Position numbers and translations under genes: made by a program. A stretch of DNA of 64,000 bases from Cryobacterium algoricola (GTDB lineage: Bacteria > Actinomycetota > Actinomycetes > Actinomycetales > Microbacteriaceae), in assembly GCF_004402485.1 (NCBI RefSeq), contig NZ_SOFG01000011.1, positions 248,001-312,000 on the forward strand, given 5' to 3'. Below, in pieces: positions 52,208-62,068 of this stretch. Under the pieces are notes generated by a model. The model was not told the DNA's origin. It worked only from the letters and a program-made list of their open reading frames with translations, and searched no databases. Numbering within the stretch: the first letter of the stretch is position 1; every line of letters begins with the position of its first letter.

Positions 52208-54739
52208 TCAGTCGCCTCTGGTTCGGGGTGCCGGTTCGTACGGCTGTTCTTCGAGGAAGGTCGCGCCGAGGACCTCGCGGACCACGGATTCGCCGTAGCG
52301 CTGCTTCTCCTCGAAGGCCGGGCTGCGCCTGCCGTCCGGGGCGATGGTGTTCGGCCCGGAGTGGGTGACGTTATGGTCGGCGGGAGGGTGCACCGGTGCC
52401 TGTGCGGACCGGCCCTGCGGTGCCGGCGGCGCCTGGCGCGCGGCGGACCGGTTCGGGACCTGCCGGGCCGAGCCTGGCGCACGATCGGGCGGGGTGTCCT
52501 CGTCCGGAGGCACGTCGCTGTCGTCGTAGGGCGGCGGCCCGTCGTCGTATGGCGGTTCCTCCTGGCGGGCAGCGGATGCCGTGGGTCCGGGAACCGACGA
52601 CGCGGAGTTCGCCGGCCTTGCCGGGCTCGGCGAAGCGGAAGCGGGGGCCGCTGTGGGGGCGCGCGCGGCCTCGGGGTCCGTGGCCGCTCCGGACGCGTCG
52701 CCCGCGCCCGGAATCGCGACGGTCGCCCAGGCCGTGACGGAGCCGGTCGGCTCTGCGGGCGCGGTGGGCGATGCCGATGCGGAGGTGCCGGAGGCCCGGG
52801 GCGGACCGGCGGAGGCGGCGAGATCGGTCGTTGGCGCAGACGCGTCCGGGCGCCCGGCCTGTTCATCGGCTGCGCCCTCGCTCACTACTGGGGCCGGAGC
52901 TGCGGACTGGGGCACTGGTGCGGCCGAGCCCGAGGCCGGTGACGCGGGCACGGGTGCTGCGCTGGGCACCGCCGAGCCGCTGGCGCTGGGGGTCGGAGCC
53001 CCCGGCACGTTGACCCGCGCAATGAGACGCGGCGTGAAGCCGAGGACGGAGTTGACCGCCCGCTTGAGGTAGTCGCCGACGCCCTCGCCCGGCGCGGCGG
53101 CCTGCTTGAGGCCTGCGACGTCCTTCTGGCTCGGGAACGAGAGCACGAGCAGGTCGCCTTCCCGGAATTCGAGGACGTTCGCCGTGTAGAGCACCAGCCA
53201 CGCGCTCGTCTTGGCGGCCTGGACGGCCTCGAGAACCTCCGGCCAGGCGTCCTTCACCTGCTGGAATGTGACCGGCCCGATCGGGCGGGCAGAGGCAACG
53301 GGAGCCGGCACCGGTTCGCTCGGCGTGCCGGCTGCCGGCAGAACAGGCGCGTGAACTGACGGCGCGCTCGAGCCAGCGGCACTCTCAGCAGGAGTTTTCA
53401 CAGCAGGACTCTCGGCGGCAGGAGCGCTCACGGCCGGGGCCGGTGCGGCAGGGCTTGGTGCAACGGATGTGGCCGCACTCGTGCCGACCGCACTTGCGTC
53501 TGCGTCGCTCGCACCCACACCGCTTGTGCCGACACCGCCTGTACCAACACCGCCTGTACCAACACCGCTTGTGCCGACACCGATGCGGCGCTCGAGCCGT
53601 TCGACGCGGGCGAGGGCGCCGCGGGTGGAGTCGTCGCTCGCCGGGATCAGCACGCGGGCGATCATGAGTTCGAGGTGCAGCCGGGGCGAGGTCGCGCCGG
53701 TCATCTCGGTGAGTGCGGTGTTGAGGATGTCGGCGGTGCGGGAGAGTTCGGCCGGGCCGAACTTGGCGGCCTGGACGGCCATCCGCTCGATCTCGTCTTG
53801 CGGGACCCCGCGGAGCACGGCGGACGCGCCCGCTGCGGAGGTCGCCGCGACGACGATGAGATCGCGCATGCGCTCGAGGAGGTCTTCGACGAAGCGGCGC
53901 GGGTCCTGGCCGGTCTGGATGACGCGATCGACCGCGTCGAAGGCCGCGGCGGGGTCGCGGGCGGCGATCGCGTCGATCGACTCGTCGAGCAGGGACGCGC
54001 TCGTGTAGCCGAGGAGGGCGACCGCACGGTCGTACTCGACGGAGTGGTCGTCTGAGCCGGCCATGAGCTGGTCGAGGAGTGACAGGGTGTCGCGGGGCGA
54101 CCCGCCGCCTGCACGGACGACGAGCGGCAGCACTCCGGGTGCGACGGCGACCTTCTCGCTTTCGCAGAGCGTCTGCACGTATTCGAGCATCGGTCCAGGC
54201 GGCACGAGCCGGAACGGGTAGTGATGGGTGCGCGAGCGGATCGTGCCGATGACCTTCTCCGGCTCGGTCGTCGCGAAGATGAACTTCACGTGTTCCGGCG
54301 GCTCTTCGACAATCTTGAGCAGGGCGTTGAAGCCCTGCGGCGTGACCATGTGCGCCTCGTCGAGGATGAAGATCTTGTAGCGGTCGCGGGCGGGCGCGAA
54401 GATGGCGCGCTCGCGGATGTCCCGGGCGTCGTCGACACCGTTGTGGCTCGCGGCGTCGATCTCGACCACGTCGAGCGAGCCTCCGCCGTCGCGGGAGAGC
54501 TCGACGCAGCTCGGGCAGACACCGCACGGGGTGTCCGTCGGACCCTCCGCGCAGTTGAGGCAGCGGGCGAGGATGCGCGCACTCGTCGTCTTGCCGCAAC
54601 CGCGGGGGCCGCTGAACAGGTACGCGTGGTTCACCCGATTCGTGCGCAGGGCCGTCATCAGGGGTTCGGTCACCTGGGACTGACCGATCATCTCGGCAAA
54701 GGTCTCTGGCCGGTAGCGGCGATACAGGGCGGTAACCAC
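52208..54739 (-). CDS. dnaX: DNA polymerase III subunits gamma/tau
   Basis: DnaX is the ATPase of the clamp loader. The 843-residue protein has Walker [17 protein letters not shown] (about residue 43), zinc module [16 protein letters not shown], Walker B LDEAHMVT and the sensor region [19 protein letters not shown]. After residue 360 it becomes an Ala/Pro/Ser-rich tau-like region with a pentapeptide repeat [10 protein letters not shown]. The domain near residues 470-560 ([19 protein letters not shown]) corresponds to tau. No A-rich slippery heptamer for a -1 frameshift is seen. It starts with ATG or GTG at 54737-54739. Confidence 0.95.
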   Translation of the reverse strand: MVTALYRRYRPETFAEMIGQSQVTEPLMTALRTNRVNHAYLFSGPRGCGKTTSARILARCLNCAEGPTDTPCGVCPSCVELSRDGGGSLDVVEIDAASHNGVDDARDIRERAIFAPARDRYKIFILDEAHMVTPQGFNALLKIVEEPPEHVKFIFATTEPEKVIGTIRSRTHHYPFRLVPPGPMLEYVQTLCESEKVAVAPGVLPLVVRAGGGSPRDTLSLLDQLMAGSDDHSVEYDRAVALLGYTSASLLDESIDAIAARDPAAAFDAVDRVIQTGQDPRRFVEDLLERMRDLIVVAATSAAGASAVLRGVPQDEIERMAVQAAKFGPAELSRTADILNTALTEMTGATSPRLHLELMIARVLIPASDDSTRGALARVERLERRIGVGTSGVGTGGVGTGGVGTSGVGASDADASAVGTSAATSVAPSPAAPAPAVSAPAAESPAVKTPAESAAGSSAPSVHAPVLPAAGTPSEPVPAPVASARPIGPVTFQQVKDAWPEVLEAVQAAKTSAWLVLYTANVLEFREGDLLVLSFPSQKDVAGLKQAAAPGEGVGDYLKRAVNSVLGFTPRLIARVNVPGAPTPSASGSAVPSAAPVPASPASGSAAPVPQSAAPAPVVSEGAADEQAGRPDASAPTTDLAASAGPPRASGTSASASPTAPAEPTGSVTAWATVAIPGAGDASGAATDPEAARAPTAAPASASPSPARPANSASSVPGPTASAARQEEPPYDDGPPPYDDSDVPPDEDTPPDRAPGSARQVPNRSAARQAPPAPQGRSAQAPVHPPADHNVTHSGPNTIAPDGRRSPAFEEKQRYGESVVREVLGATFLEEQPYEPAPRTRGD
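53516..53575 (-). repeat. 15-bp tandem repeat inside dnaX
   Basis: Four consecutive 15-bp units (consensus AACACCGCYTGTRCC on the plus strand) code for GVGTS or GVGTG pentapeptides in the tau linker. Being in frame, copy number can change without breaking the gene. Confidence 0.85.
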
Positions 54740-54847
54740 GGGTCAATCGTAGCCGGGACCGCTGACAGTCCCGCCCGGAGGCCGGCGGGCGCGCGCGAAC
54801 CCGAAGACCGCGCGCCAGGCATCCGCTCGCGCCGGCCCCACGGCTGC

Positions 54848-54924
54848 GCAACGTCGGAGAAATTCTCGACACGCCGTAACTCCGGGCAGCGGATGCCGCG
54901 CGTCGCGAAAAACTCCGACGTTGC
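54848..54924. repeat. 77-nt inverted repeat upstream of dnaX
   Basis: GCAACGTCGGAG (54848-54859) and CTCCGACGTTGC (54913-54924) are perfectly complementary 12-nt arms, with a partly pairing interior (AAATTCTCGACACGC against GCGTCGCGAAAAA). It lies between dnaX and the GH35 gene. It may be a dispersed intergenic element or the terminator of the sugar operon. Confidence 0.6.
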
Positions 54925-54970
54925 GTCTCCGAGCCCGTACCGAGAAGACCGCAAGGGTGTAGATGGAAGG

Positions 54971-56848
54971 CTAGAAGTCGGTGTGGCCGAGGTCGGGGCG
55001 GGGGACGAAACGGGCGCGGCTGCTCCCGGTTCCGTGCAGGAACAGGACCACGATCTCGTTGCGGTCGCCCAACACCGGACCCGGCACGTACAGGGTCGTC
55101 TGCGGGCCGCGATCCCAGAACCGGCCGAGGTTGAACCCGTTGATCCAGGCCTGGCCCTTGCCCCAGCCGGCCGTGCTGAGGAAGAGATCGCGTCCCGGCT
55201 CGGCGTCGAACCGGCCGCGCGCGAAGGCGGGTCCGCTGAGTGAGCCGACGGGGGCCTCCCCGGCGACCGTGCCGGCTGCGGGCTCGGCGGCCCGCAGCGA
55301 GTCGTAGGCGAATGTCAGGTCGACATCCAGGTCGGGATCGAGATCGCGCTCACCAGCCCCGTCGGAGCATCCCGGATGCGGGCCGAAGAGCCGGCTGCCG
55401 GATGCGGCGAATCCGTCCACGTCCAGGGGCAGCACCTGCCAGTTCCCCAGCAGCGTCCCGTCGAGCGTCGCCGGGCCGATCAGACCCTTGTCCTCGCCGA
55501 TCCTCGGACCGTAGTTGACCCGGCCCTGGTCCTCGACCAGGAGGTCGAGCAGGGACCCCTGCGGGAGGCTGATCGACCGCTCGTGGTGATCCCGCTGCAG
55601 CACACCGACGGGCTTGCCGTCGACGAAAACCTGCGCACGATCGCGTACCGCGCCGAAGGACAGCAGGTGCGCGCCCGGTGCCAGCCTGGTGCGGTACAGC
55701 GCGAATCCGGTGTACTGGCCGAGGGCATCCATGCTCGGCAGCTCGGGCACGGGCTCGCCGGGCGGACTCGCCAGCTCGCGAACGGCGTCCCAGAGCGTCA
55801 CCGACTCCGTGAGCTCGACCTCGAAGTCGGGCGCGGCCGGCACGGCTTCGGGGAGTTCGGCGGGCACAGGGGCGTACCGGGCGAGCACCTCGCGAAAGGC
55901 GAGGTACTTCTGCGTCACCTCGCCGCTTTCGGAGAGCGGCGCGTCGTAGTCGTAGGAGGTGACCGTCGGCTGGAACACGCCCTTGTCGTTCGCCCCGTTG
56001 GTGAAACCGAAGTTGGTACCGCCGGTGAACATGTACAGCGACACGGAGGCTCCGGTGGCGAGCAGGTCGTCGAGCTCACGGGCCGAGTCTTCCGCCGAGG
56101 TGGTGTGGTGGTGGGCGCCCCAGTGGTCGAACCAGCCGTTCCAGAATTCCGCGCACATGAGCGGCCCCGTCGGCTGGTGGCGGCGCAGGGTCGCCAGACG
56201 TTCGGTCGCACGCGATCCGAACGATCCGGTCTTGTGCAGGCCCGGCAGGCTGCCGTCTGCGAGCATCTGGTCGGTGGGCTGGTCGATCGTGGTGAGGGGC
56301 AGGGTGATGCCGCCGGCCCGGTTGAGGTCGACAAGCGCACTCAGGTAGTCCTTGTCGTGGCCGTATGCGCCGTACTCGTTCTCGATCTGCACGAGGATGA
56401 CGGGCCCGCCCCTGTCGATCTGCCGGGAGGCCACGATCGGAAGCAGTTGCTCGAAGTATTCGGCGACCGCCGCGAGGTAGAGCGGTTCGTTGCGGCGCAC
56501 GCCGACGGCCGGGTCGCGGAACAGCCAGCCGGGCAGGCCGCCGTTGTCCCACTCGGCGCAGATGAAGGGCCCTGGCCGCACGATCGCGTACATTCCCTCT
56601 GCCGCGACGAGGTCGAGGAACCGGCCCAGGTCGAGCCCGGCATCGGTACGGAACTCCCCGCGCACCGGCGAGTGCGCGTTCCACGCCACATAGGTCTCGA
56701 TGGTGTTGAGCCCCATCAGACGGGCCTTGTGGATGCGGTCGGCCCAGTGGTCGGGGTGTACCCGGAAATAGTGGATGGCCCCGGCGAGCACCCGGAAGGG
56801 ACTCCCGTTCAGGAGGAAGTCGGTGGCGCCGATCGCGAAGTCGCCCAT
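54971..56848 (-). CDS. Beta-galactosidase, GH35 family
   Basis: The 625-residue protein has the GH35 TIM-barrel with HYFRVHPDHWADRI, GPFICAEWDNGGLPGWL, acid/base Glu in VQIENEYGAYG and the nucleophile region MCAEFWNGWFDHWG, followed by beta-jelly-roll domains ending in FNLGRFWDRGPQTTLYVPG. There is no signal peptide, so it acts inside the cell on imported galactosides. The ATG at 56846-56848 lies 2 nt after the GH42 stop and gives the family start. It is the last gene of the sugar operon. Confidence 0.93.
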   Translation of the reverse strand: MGDFAIGATDFLLNGSPFRVLAGAIHYFRVHPDHWADRIHKARLMGLNTIETYVAWNAHSPVRGEFRTDAGLDLGRFLDLVAAEGMYAIVRPGPFICAEWDNGGLPGWLFRDPAVGVRRNEPLYLAAVAEYFEQLLPIVASRQIDRGGPVILVQIENEYGAYGHDKDYLSALVDLNRAGGITLPLTTIDQPTDQMLADGSLPGLHKTGSFGSRATERLATLRRHQPTGPLMCAEFWNGWFDHWGAHHHTTSAEDSARELDDLLATGASVSLYMFTGGTNFGFTNGANDKGVFQPTVTSYDYDAPLSESGEVTQKYLAFREVLARYAPVPAELPEAVPAAPDFEVELTESVTLWDAVRELASPPGEPVPELPSMDALGQYTGFALYRTRLAPGAHLLSFGAVRDRAQVFVDGKPVGVLQRDHHERSISLPQGSLLDLLVEDQGRVNYGPRIGEDKGLIGPATLDGTLLGNWQVLPLDVDGFAASGSRLFGPHPGCSDGAGERDLDPDLDVDLTFAYDSLRAAEPAAGTVAGEAPVGSLSGPAFARGRFDAEPGRDLFLSTAGWGKGQAWINGFNLGRFWDRGPQTTLYVPGPVLGDRNEIVVLFLHGTGSSRARFVPRPDLGHTDF

Positions 56849-56850
56849 GA

Positions 56851-58989
56851 TCACGCCCCCGTCCGTTCCCGGCTGAGCACGGCGACGCCGGTGGCCGGGA
56901 GTGTGAGCGAGTCGGCGGCCAGGGTGCTGCCGCCGAGGTCGACGGCCGCGAGGCGCCCGTCCGCCGGGGTCAGCGCCACGGTGACCGCCTGTGCGGAATG
57001 GTTGATGTAGAACAGGTACTCGAGCGTCTCCGTCTCCCGCACGGCGAGCTGGACGGTACCGCGCACGTCTGCGGGCAACGGCGACGCGATTCCGGCATCC
57101 GCGGCGAAGCGGCCGACGAGGGCGACGAGCGTGGCCGTGTCCGGCACCGTCGCGACGAAACTGGCCCGCCCCGCGCCGACGGAACGGCCGGTGACGGCCG
57201 GCACGCCGGGGAACGGCCCGTCGTCGAAGCACGCGAGCACGTCGACGTCGGGCTGCACGGTGACGTCGTGGGTGAGCAGCGACCCGGTCGACCCGTCGGG
57301 CACCTGCCCCGAGAGCCCGACGGTCTGGCCGGCGAGCAGCCCGCCGAACTCCTCGGCGCGCACGCCGAGGAGTTCACGGAAGGCGCCGGGGTAGCCGCCG
57401 GGGTGGATGTGGTCGTCGGCATCGGCGATGCCGGAGAACACGCCGACCACGAGGTGGCCGCCGCTGCCGACATAGCCGGTGAGGGCATCCGTGAGCGCGT
57501 CGGTGACCACGTAGAGCATCGGGGCGATCACGAGGTCGTAGCCGTCGAGGCCGGGTCCGTGCAGCACGGACCGGGCGGGCACGATGTCGGCCTGGAGACC
57601 GTTGGCGAGCGCTGCGGTGTACCAGGCCATGGCTTCGGTCTTGTAGCGCAGCAGTTCGGTGGGGTGCGAGTCGAGCTCGGAGGCCCACCAGGAGTCCCAG
57701 TCGAAAAGGATGCCGATGCGGGCCTGCCTGGTTCGGCTGCCGGCGACCGCGGCGAGGCCGGCGAGTTCGCTGCCGAAGCGGGCGACGCTGCGGAAGACCG
57801 AGCTGTCCTCCCCCGCGTGCGGGAGCATCGCCGAGTGGAATTTCTCGGCGCCGGCCAGGGACTGGCGCCACTGGAAGAAACAGACCGCGTCTGCGCCGTG
57901 CGCGACGTGGGTGAGGCTGTCGCGGCGCAGCTGGCCTGGCGACTTGGCCTGGTTCACCGGCTGCCAGTTGACGGCACTGGTGGAGTGCTCCATCAGGAAC
58001 CACGGGGCCCGGTTCGCGATCTGGCCGGTCAGGTTGGCCGAGAACGACAGTTCCTCGAACGCCTGTGGGTCGGCGACGAGCAGGTAGTGATCGTTGGAGA
58101 CGAGGTCGACTTCGGCGGCCCAGTCCGGGTAGTCCATGCCGCGGGTCTCGCCCATCACCATGAAGTTCGTGGTGACCGGCACCTCGGGAGTGGCCTCCCG
58201 CAGGATCTCGCGCTCGGCGATCAGGTAGCCCTTGAGCGCGTCGCTCGAGAACCGGGCGAAGTCGAGTTGCTGGGTGGGGTTCGGGTGGGTGGCGGCCAGT
58301 CGGGGCGGCAGGATCTGGCTCCAGCTCGAGTAGTTCTGCGACCAGAACGCGGTGCCCCAGGCCCGGTTGAGTTCGACGAGCGAACCGTACCGGGACGCGA
58401 GCCAGTCGCGGAAGGCCGCGGCCGCGTCGTCCGAGTAGTCGTAGACGTTGTGGCAGCCGAGTTCATTGCTGATGTGCCACATCGCCAGGGCGGGATGGTC
58501 GGCGTAGCGCATGGCCATCTTCTCGACCAGGGCCAGCGCGTAGCGGCGGAAGACCGGCGAGGTCGGACGCCACTGCTGGCGGCCGCCCGGCCAGATGGTC
58601 TCACCGAGCCGGTTCACGGGCAGCACCTCCGGGTGCGCCTCGGTCAGCCACGGTGGCGGGCTCGCGGTGGCGGTGGCAAGGTCGACGGCGATCCCGTTGG
58701 CGTGCAACAGGTCGAGGGCGCGGTCGAGCCAACCGAAATCCCAGCTGTCGATGGTGGGCTGCAGCAGCGCCCAGGAGAAGATGCCGACGCTGACGATATT
58801 CACGCCGGCCTCGCGCATCAGCCGCATGTCCTCGGCCCAGACCGCTTCCGGCCACTGCTCGGGGTTGTAGTCGGCCCCGTAGGCGATGCGGGCGGTTCCG
58901 GACGCCGGGCTCTCCGTGCCGTCTGCGAGAGTGTGCGCTTCGGGCCAGCGCACCCAGCGGGTGGCTGCGATCGTGCTCACGGCGCTCAT
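56851..58989 (-). CDS. Beta-galactosidase, GH42 family
   Basis: The 712-residue protein has GH42 motifs YGADYNPEQWP, REAGVNIVSVGIFSWALLQP, the acid/base Glu in WHISNELGCHN and the nucleophile region WFLMEHSTSAVNW, then a trimerisation domain and a C-terminal beta domain. GH42 enzymes act on galacto-oligosaccharides, often from arabinogalactan, rather than lactose. No signal peptide is present. The ATG overlaps the GH51 stop by 4 nt. Confidence 0.94.
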   Translation of the reverse strand: MSAVSTIAATRWVRWPEAHTLADGTESPASGTARIAYGADYNPEQWPEAVWAEDMRLMREAGVNIVSVGIFSWALLQPTIDSWDFGWLDRALDLLHANGIAVDLATATASPPPWLTEAHPEVLPVNRLGETIWPGGRQQWRPTSPVFRRYALALVEKMAMRYADHPALAMWHISNELGCHNVYDYSDDAAAAFRDWLASRYGSLVELNRAWGTAFWSQNYSSWSQILPPRLAATHPNPTQQLDFARFSSDALKGYLIAEREILREATPEVPVTTNFMVMGETRGMDYPDWAAEVDLVSNDHYLLVADPQAFEELSFSANLTGQIANRAPWFLMEHSTSAVNWQPVNQAKSPGQLRRDSLTHVAHGADAVCFFQWRQSLAGAEKFHSAMLPHAGEDSSVFRSVARFGSELAGLAAVAGSRTRQARIGILFDWDSWWASELDSHPTELLRYKTEAMAWYTAALANGLQADIVPARSVLHGPGLDGYDLVIAPMLYVVTDALTDALTGYVGSGGHLVVGVFSGIADADDHIHPGGYPGAFRELLGVRAEEFGGLLAGQTVGLSGQVPDGSTGSLLTHDVTVQPDVDVLACFDDGPFPGVPAVTGRSVGAGRASFVATVPDTATLVALVGRFAADAGIASPLPADVRGTVQLAVRETETLEYLFYINHSAQAVTVALTPADGRLAAVDLGGSTLAADSLTLPATGVAVLSRERTGA

Positions 58990-60524
58990 GCGGCGCTCCG
59001 GGCGGCCAGGCGCACGATCGACCAGGACAGGGCGGGGAGAATGACGGTGACCGCGTCGCCGTCCTCGGAGAGCGTCACGTCCGGCAGATTCGCCGGAGCA
59101 ACGGCATCCTGGTGGTCGGCGGTGTTCGCGCTGAACCGGTCACCTCCGTCCGGGGCGTGCACGCTCTGCGCGGATAGCACGGCGCGGGCGGGAGCGCCGG
59201 CGAGGTCGACGTCGAGGGTGAGCGGGGCGGTCTCGGACCGGTTGACCAGATAGAGCACGATCTCCTTCTCGGTGGCCGTCGCCGCCGCATCCGCCAGGTT
59301 GACGGTGCCGTGGGCGACGGTTTCGTAGGTGTCTGAGTGGATCGCGGTTGCCAGCACGTCGCCGCGAGCGGCTCCCGCGGTCAACGCGAAGGGGAAGAAG
59401 GTGGTCTGCCGCCAGGCGGGCCCGCCGGGTTCGGACCGGATGGGGGCGATCACATTGACGAGCTGGGCGAGGTTGGCCATCGAGACCCGGTCGCTGTTGC
59501 GCAGCAGCGAGATCAGCAGGGAACCGACAACGACGGCATCGCTGACGTTGTACTCGTCTTCGATCAGGCGGGGGTGCGTGTTCCACTCCCCGGTGAGCAA
59601 CGGCTGTTTGTCGACCTCGTTGAAGCGGGTCTGGTACCAGACGTTCCACTCGTCGACGCTGATGCCGATCGGGCGGTCGACGCCCCGTTCCGCCGCTACC
59701 TCGTCGACGATCGCGGCGACGTCCGCGATGAAGCGGTCCAGGCCGACGCCGGAGGCCAGGAAGCTGCCGAGGTCGCCGGGTTTCTCTTCGTAGTATGCGT
59801 GCAGGGAGATGTGGTCGACGAGGTCGATGGTGTGCTCGAGGACCGTGCGTTCCCAGCTGCCGAAGGTGGGCATCTCGGCGTTGGAGCTGCCGGCGACGAC
59901 GAGTTCGATCGTGGGGTCGACCCATTTCATCACCCGGGCGGTCTCGGCGGCGAGGCGCCCGTATTCCTCGGCGGTCTTGTGACCGATCTGCCAGGGGCCG
60001 TCCATCTCGTTGCCGAGGCACCAGACGCGGATGCCGAACGGCTCGATGCTGCCGTTGGCCCGGCGCTCGTCGGAGCGGGTGGTGCCTCCCGGGTGGTTGG
60101 CGTATTCGAGCAGGGCCGCGGCCGCCGCGACGCCCCGGGTGCCCAGGTTCACGGCCTGCATCACCTCGACGCCGGCGGTCTCTGCCCAGGCGGCGAATTC
60201 GTGCAGGCCGACCTCGTTCGTCTCCACGCTGTGCCACGCCGGGTCGAGGCGCACGGGGCGCGTCTCGCGGGGGCCGACACTGTCTTCCCAGCGGAAGCCG
60301 GAGACGAAATTGCCGCCGGGATAGCGGATGAGGCTCGGGTTCAGTTCCCGCACCAGGTCGAGCACGTCCTCGCGGAATCCCGCCGCATTCGCGGTGGGAT
60401 GACCGGGCTCGTAGATGCCCGTGTACACGGCGCGACCCATGTGTTCGACGAAGGAGCCGAAGATCCGGGGCGAGACGGGCGCCACGACGTTGTCGCGGGT
60501 GATGCTGAGCCGGGCGTGCAACAC
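58986..60524 (-). CDS. Alpha-L-arabinofuranosidase, GH51 family
   Basis: The 512-residue intracellular enzyme removes arabinofuranosyl side chains. It shows IFGSFVEHMGRAVYTGIYEP, IRYPGGNFVSGFRWED, the acid/base Glu in VWCLGNEMDGPWQIGH, and the nucleophile Glu in GISVDEWNVWY. It starts with GTG at 60522-60524 behind AGAGGATC. A strong terminator stands upstream of it, so it is reached by read-through or its own promoter, and it is coupled to the GH42 gene. Confidence 0.95.
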   Translation of the reverse strand: MLHARLSITRDNVVAPVSPRIFGSFVEHMGRAVYTGIYEPGHPTANAAGFREDVLDLVRELNPSLIRYPGGNFVSGFRWEDSVGPRETRPVRLDPAWHSVETNEVGLHEFAAWAETAGVEVMQAVNLGTRGVAAAAALLEYANHPGGTTRSDERRANGSIEPFGIRVWCLGNEMDGPWQIGHKTAEEYGRLAAETARVMKWVDPTIELVVAGSSNAEMPTFGSWERTVLEHTIDLVDHISLHAYYEEKPGDLGSFLASGVGLDRFIADVAAIVDEVAAERGVDRPIGISVDEWNVWYQTRFNEVDKQPLLTGEWNTHPRLIEDEYNVSDAVVVGSLLISLLRNSDRVSMANLAQLVNVIAPIRSEPGGPAWRQTTFFPFALTAGAARGDVLATAIHSDTYETVAHGTVNLADAAATATEKEIVLYLVNRSETAPLTLDVDLAGAPARAVLSAQSVHAPDGGDRFSANTADHQDAVAPANLPDVTLSEDGDAVTVILPALSWSIVRLAARSAA

Positions 60525-60574
60525 GGGGGAAGATCCTCTTTGTTCGGTACTACGACGTGTCGCCAGCGACGGAA

Positions 60575-60603
60575 AAGGGCGGGCCTGGACCAGGCCCGCC
60601 CTT
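60575..60603 (-). terminator. Intrinsic terminator after the binding-protein gene
   Basis: Perfect 14-bp arms AAGGGCGGGCCTGG and CCAGGCCCGCCCTT with a single-base centre, followed on the minus strand by TTTTCC. It is 22 nt after the binding-protein stop and probably limits transcription of the downstream hydrolase genes relative to the binding protein. Confidence 0.85.
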
Positions 60604-60624
60604 CTCCGGCAGTGGCGCAGGCAG

Positions 60625-61989
60625 CTACTTGCTGGTGACGGTGAAGCCCTGCTGGTTGCCGTAGTCCGCGGTGGCCTTCTGCCACGCGGTCAACCCGGCG
60701 TTGATGTCGGACTTGGCGGCATACGCCTGACCGACGGTGTCCTTGAAGATGCTGTTCGAGTAGACCTGGAACGGCAGGTAGCTCCAACCGGGTACGACGT
60801 CCTTCGCGGACTGCACGAGGACCTCATTGATCTTCTGGCCGCCGAAGTAGTCGCTCGTGGCGTTCAGGAACTTGTCGGAGTTCAGGTCGGCGACGGTCGA
60901 CGGGAATCCGCCGGCGTCGATCGAGATCTGGGTGCCGGCGCCTTCGTTCATGTACTGGAGGAATCCGGCAGCCACGAGCTTGTTCGTGCTCTGCTCGAGG
61001 ATGGCGTCTCCGCCGCCGCCGTTCTCGGCGCTGGCGGTGTCGCCGGCCTTGTAGGTCGGCATCGGCGCGACTCGCCAGTTACCGGAGGCCTCCTTGACGC
61101 CGGTCTCCAGGTTTCCGGGCATCCAGGCACCGATGTTGAGGGTGGCGATGGTGCCGTCGCCGAGGCCCTTGTACCATTCGTCGCTCCAGCTGGGCGTTGC
61201 GGCGAGGAGGTCGTTACTGAGCAGCGTGTTCCAGGTGTCCGCGAACTTCTTCGAGCCCTCGTCCTGAAGGTTGATGCTGACCTTGGTGGAGTCCGTCGTG
61301 GTGAACGGCTTTCCGCCGGCCTGCCAGATCATGCTCGTGGTGAAGCCGGCGTCGCCGGTGTCGTTGGTGATGTACGCCTTCGGGTTGGCCGCGTGCAGCT
61401 TCTTGGCCGTTGCGATGTACTCGTCCCAGGTGGTGGGAACGGTGAGGCCGTACTGGTCGAAGACGGCCTTGTTGTAGAACATGGCCATGGGGCCGGAGTC
61501 CTGCGGGAGGGCGTAGATGCCGTCGCCGAGCTTGACCGAGCCCCAGGTGCTGTCGGTGTATTCGGACGCGAAGGAGTCGAATCCGTAGGCGCTGAGGTCG
61601 GCGAGCGACTTGGAGAGCGCGAACTGCGGAAGCGCGTAGTACTCGATCTGGGCGATGTCCGGCGCGCCGGACCCGGCCTTGATCGCGTTCTGCAGCTTGA
61701 TGTACTGGTCGTTGCCGGTTCCCGCGTTGACGACCTTGACGGTCACGTTCGGGTGTTCCTTCTCGAACGCGGTGGCGATGTCCGCCACCGCAGGGGCCCA
61801 GGCCCAGACGGTGATGGTCGACTTCTCGTTCAGGGCCGCGGTGATGTCGGCGGCGCTTGCGGTCGATGCTGCGGTCGATCCGGTTCCGGATCCGGAACAC
61901 GCGGCGAGGGACATGCTGAGCGCGAGCCCGGTGGCCACGACGACCGCGGTGCGGCGCAGTGCCTTCCTGGTGCTGTGTGGTGATTTCAT
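60625..61989 (-). CDS. ABC sugar transporter substrate-binding lipoprotein
   Basis: The 454-residue protein is a family 1 extracellular solute-binding protein. It has a basic N-terminus, a hydrophobic signal and lipobox SLAAC (Cys32), then the mature region with KSTITVWAWAPAVADIATAF and YALPQDSGPMAMFYNKAVF, the latter typical of oligosaccharide binders. It is encoded after the two permease genes. Binding of arabinose/galactose-containing oligosaccharides is inferred from the neighbouring hydrolases. Confidence 0.93.
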   Translation of the reverse strand: MKSPHSTRKALRRTAVVVATGLALSMSLAACSGSGTGSTAASTASAADITAALNEKSTITVWAWAPAVADIATAFEKEHPNVTVKVVNAGTGNDQYIKLQNAIKAGSGAPDIAQIEYYALPQFALSKSLADLSAYGFDSFASEYTDSTWGSVKLGDGIYALPQDSGPMAMFYNKAVFDQYGLTVPTTWDEYIATAKKLHAANPKAYITNDTGDAGFTTSMIWQAGGKPFTTTDSTKVSINLQDEGSKKFADTWNTLLSNDLLAATPSWSDEWYKGLGDGTIATLNIGAWMPGNLETGVKEASGNWRVAPMPTYKAGDTASAENGGGGDAILEQSTNKLVAAGFLQYMNEGAGTQISIDAGGFPSTVADLNSDKFLNATSDYFGGQKINEVLVQSAKDVVPGWSYLPFQVYSNSIFKDTVGQAYAAKSDINAGLTAWQKATADYGNQQGFTVTSK

Positions 61990-62068
61990 GAAATGCCTTT
62001 CACTTCCTTGTAAATGGATGAGGTGCCATGCGGGACAGGTGGTGCGGTCGAATGGGTCTTGGGGGGGG

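Noticed and set aside
52208-54739. Possible programmed frameshift in dnaX giving a short gamma subunit
   Set aside because: No A-AAA-AAG type slippery sequence or following stem could be seen; the tau frame is continuous.
54740-54970. Possible signal recognition particle RNA gene next to dnaX, as in some actinobacteria
   Set aside because: The conserved apical GGAAGCAGCA-type motif of SRP RNA is not found; the gap is instead occupied by an inverted repeat.
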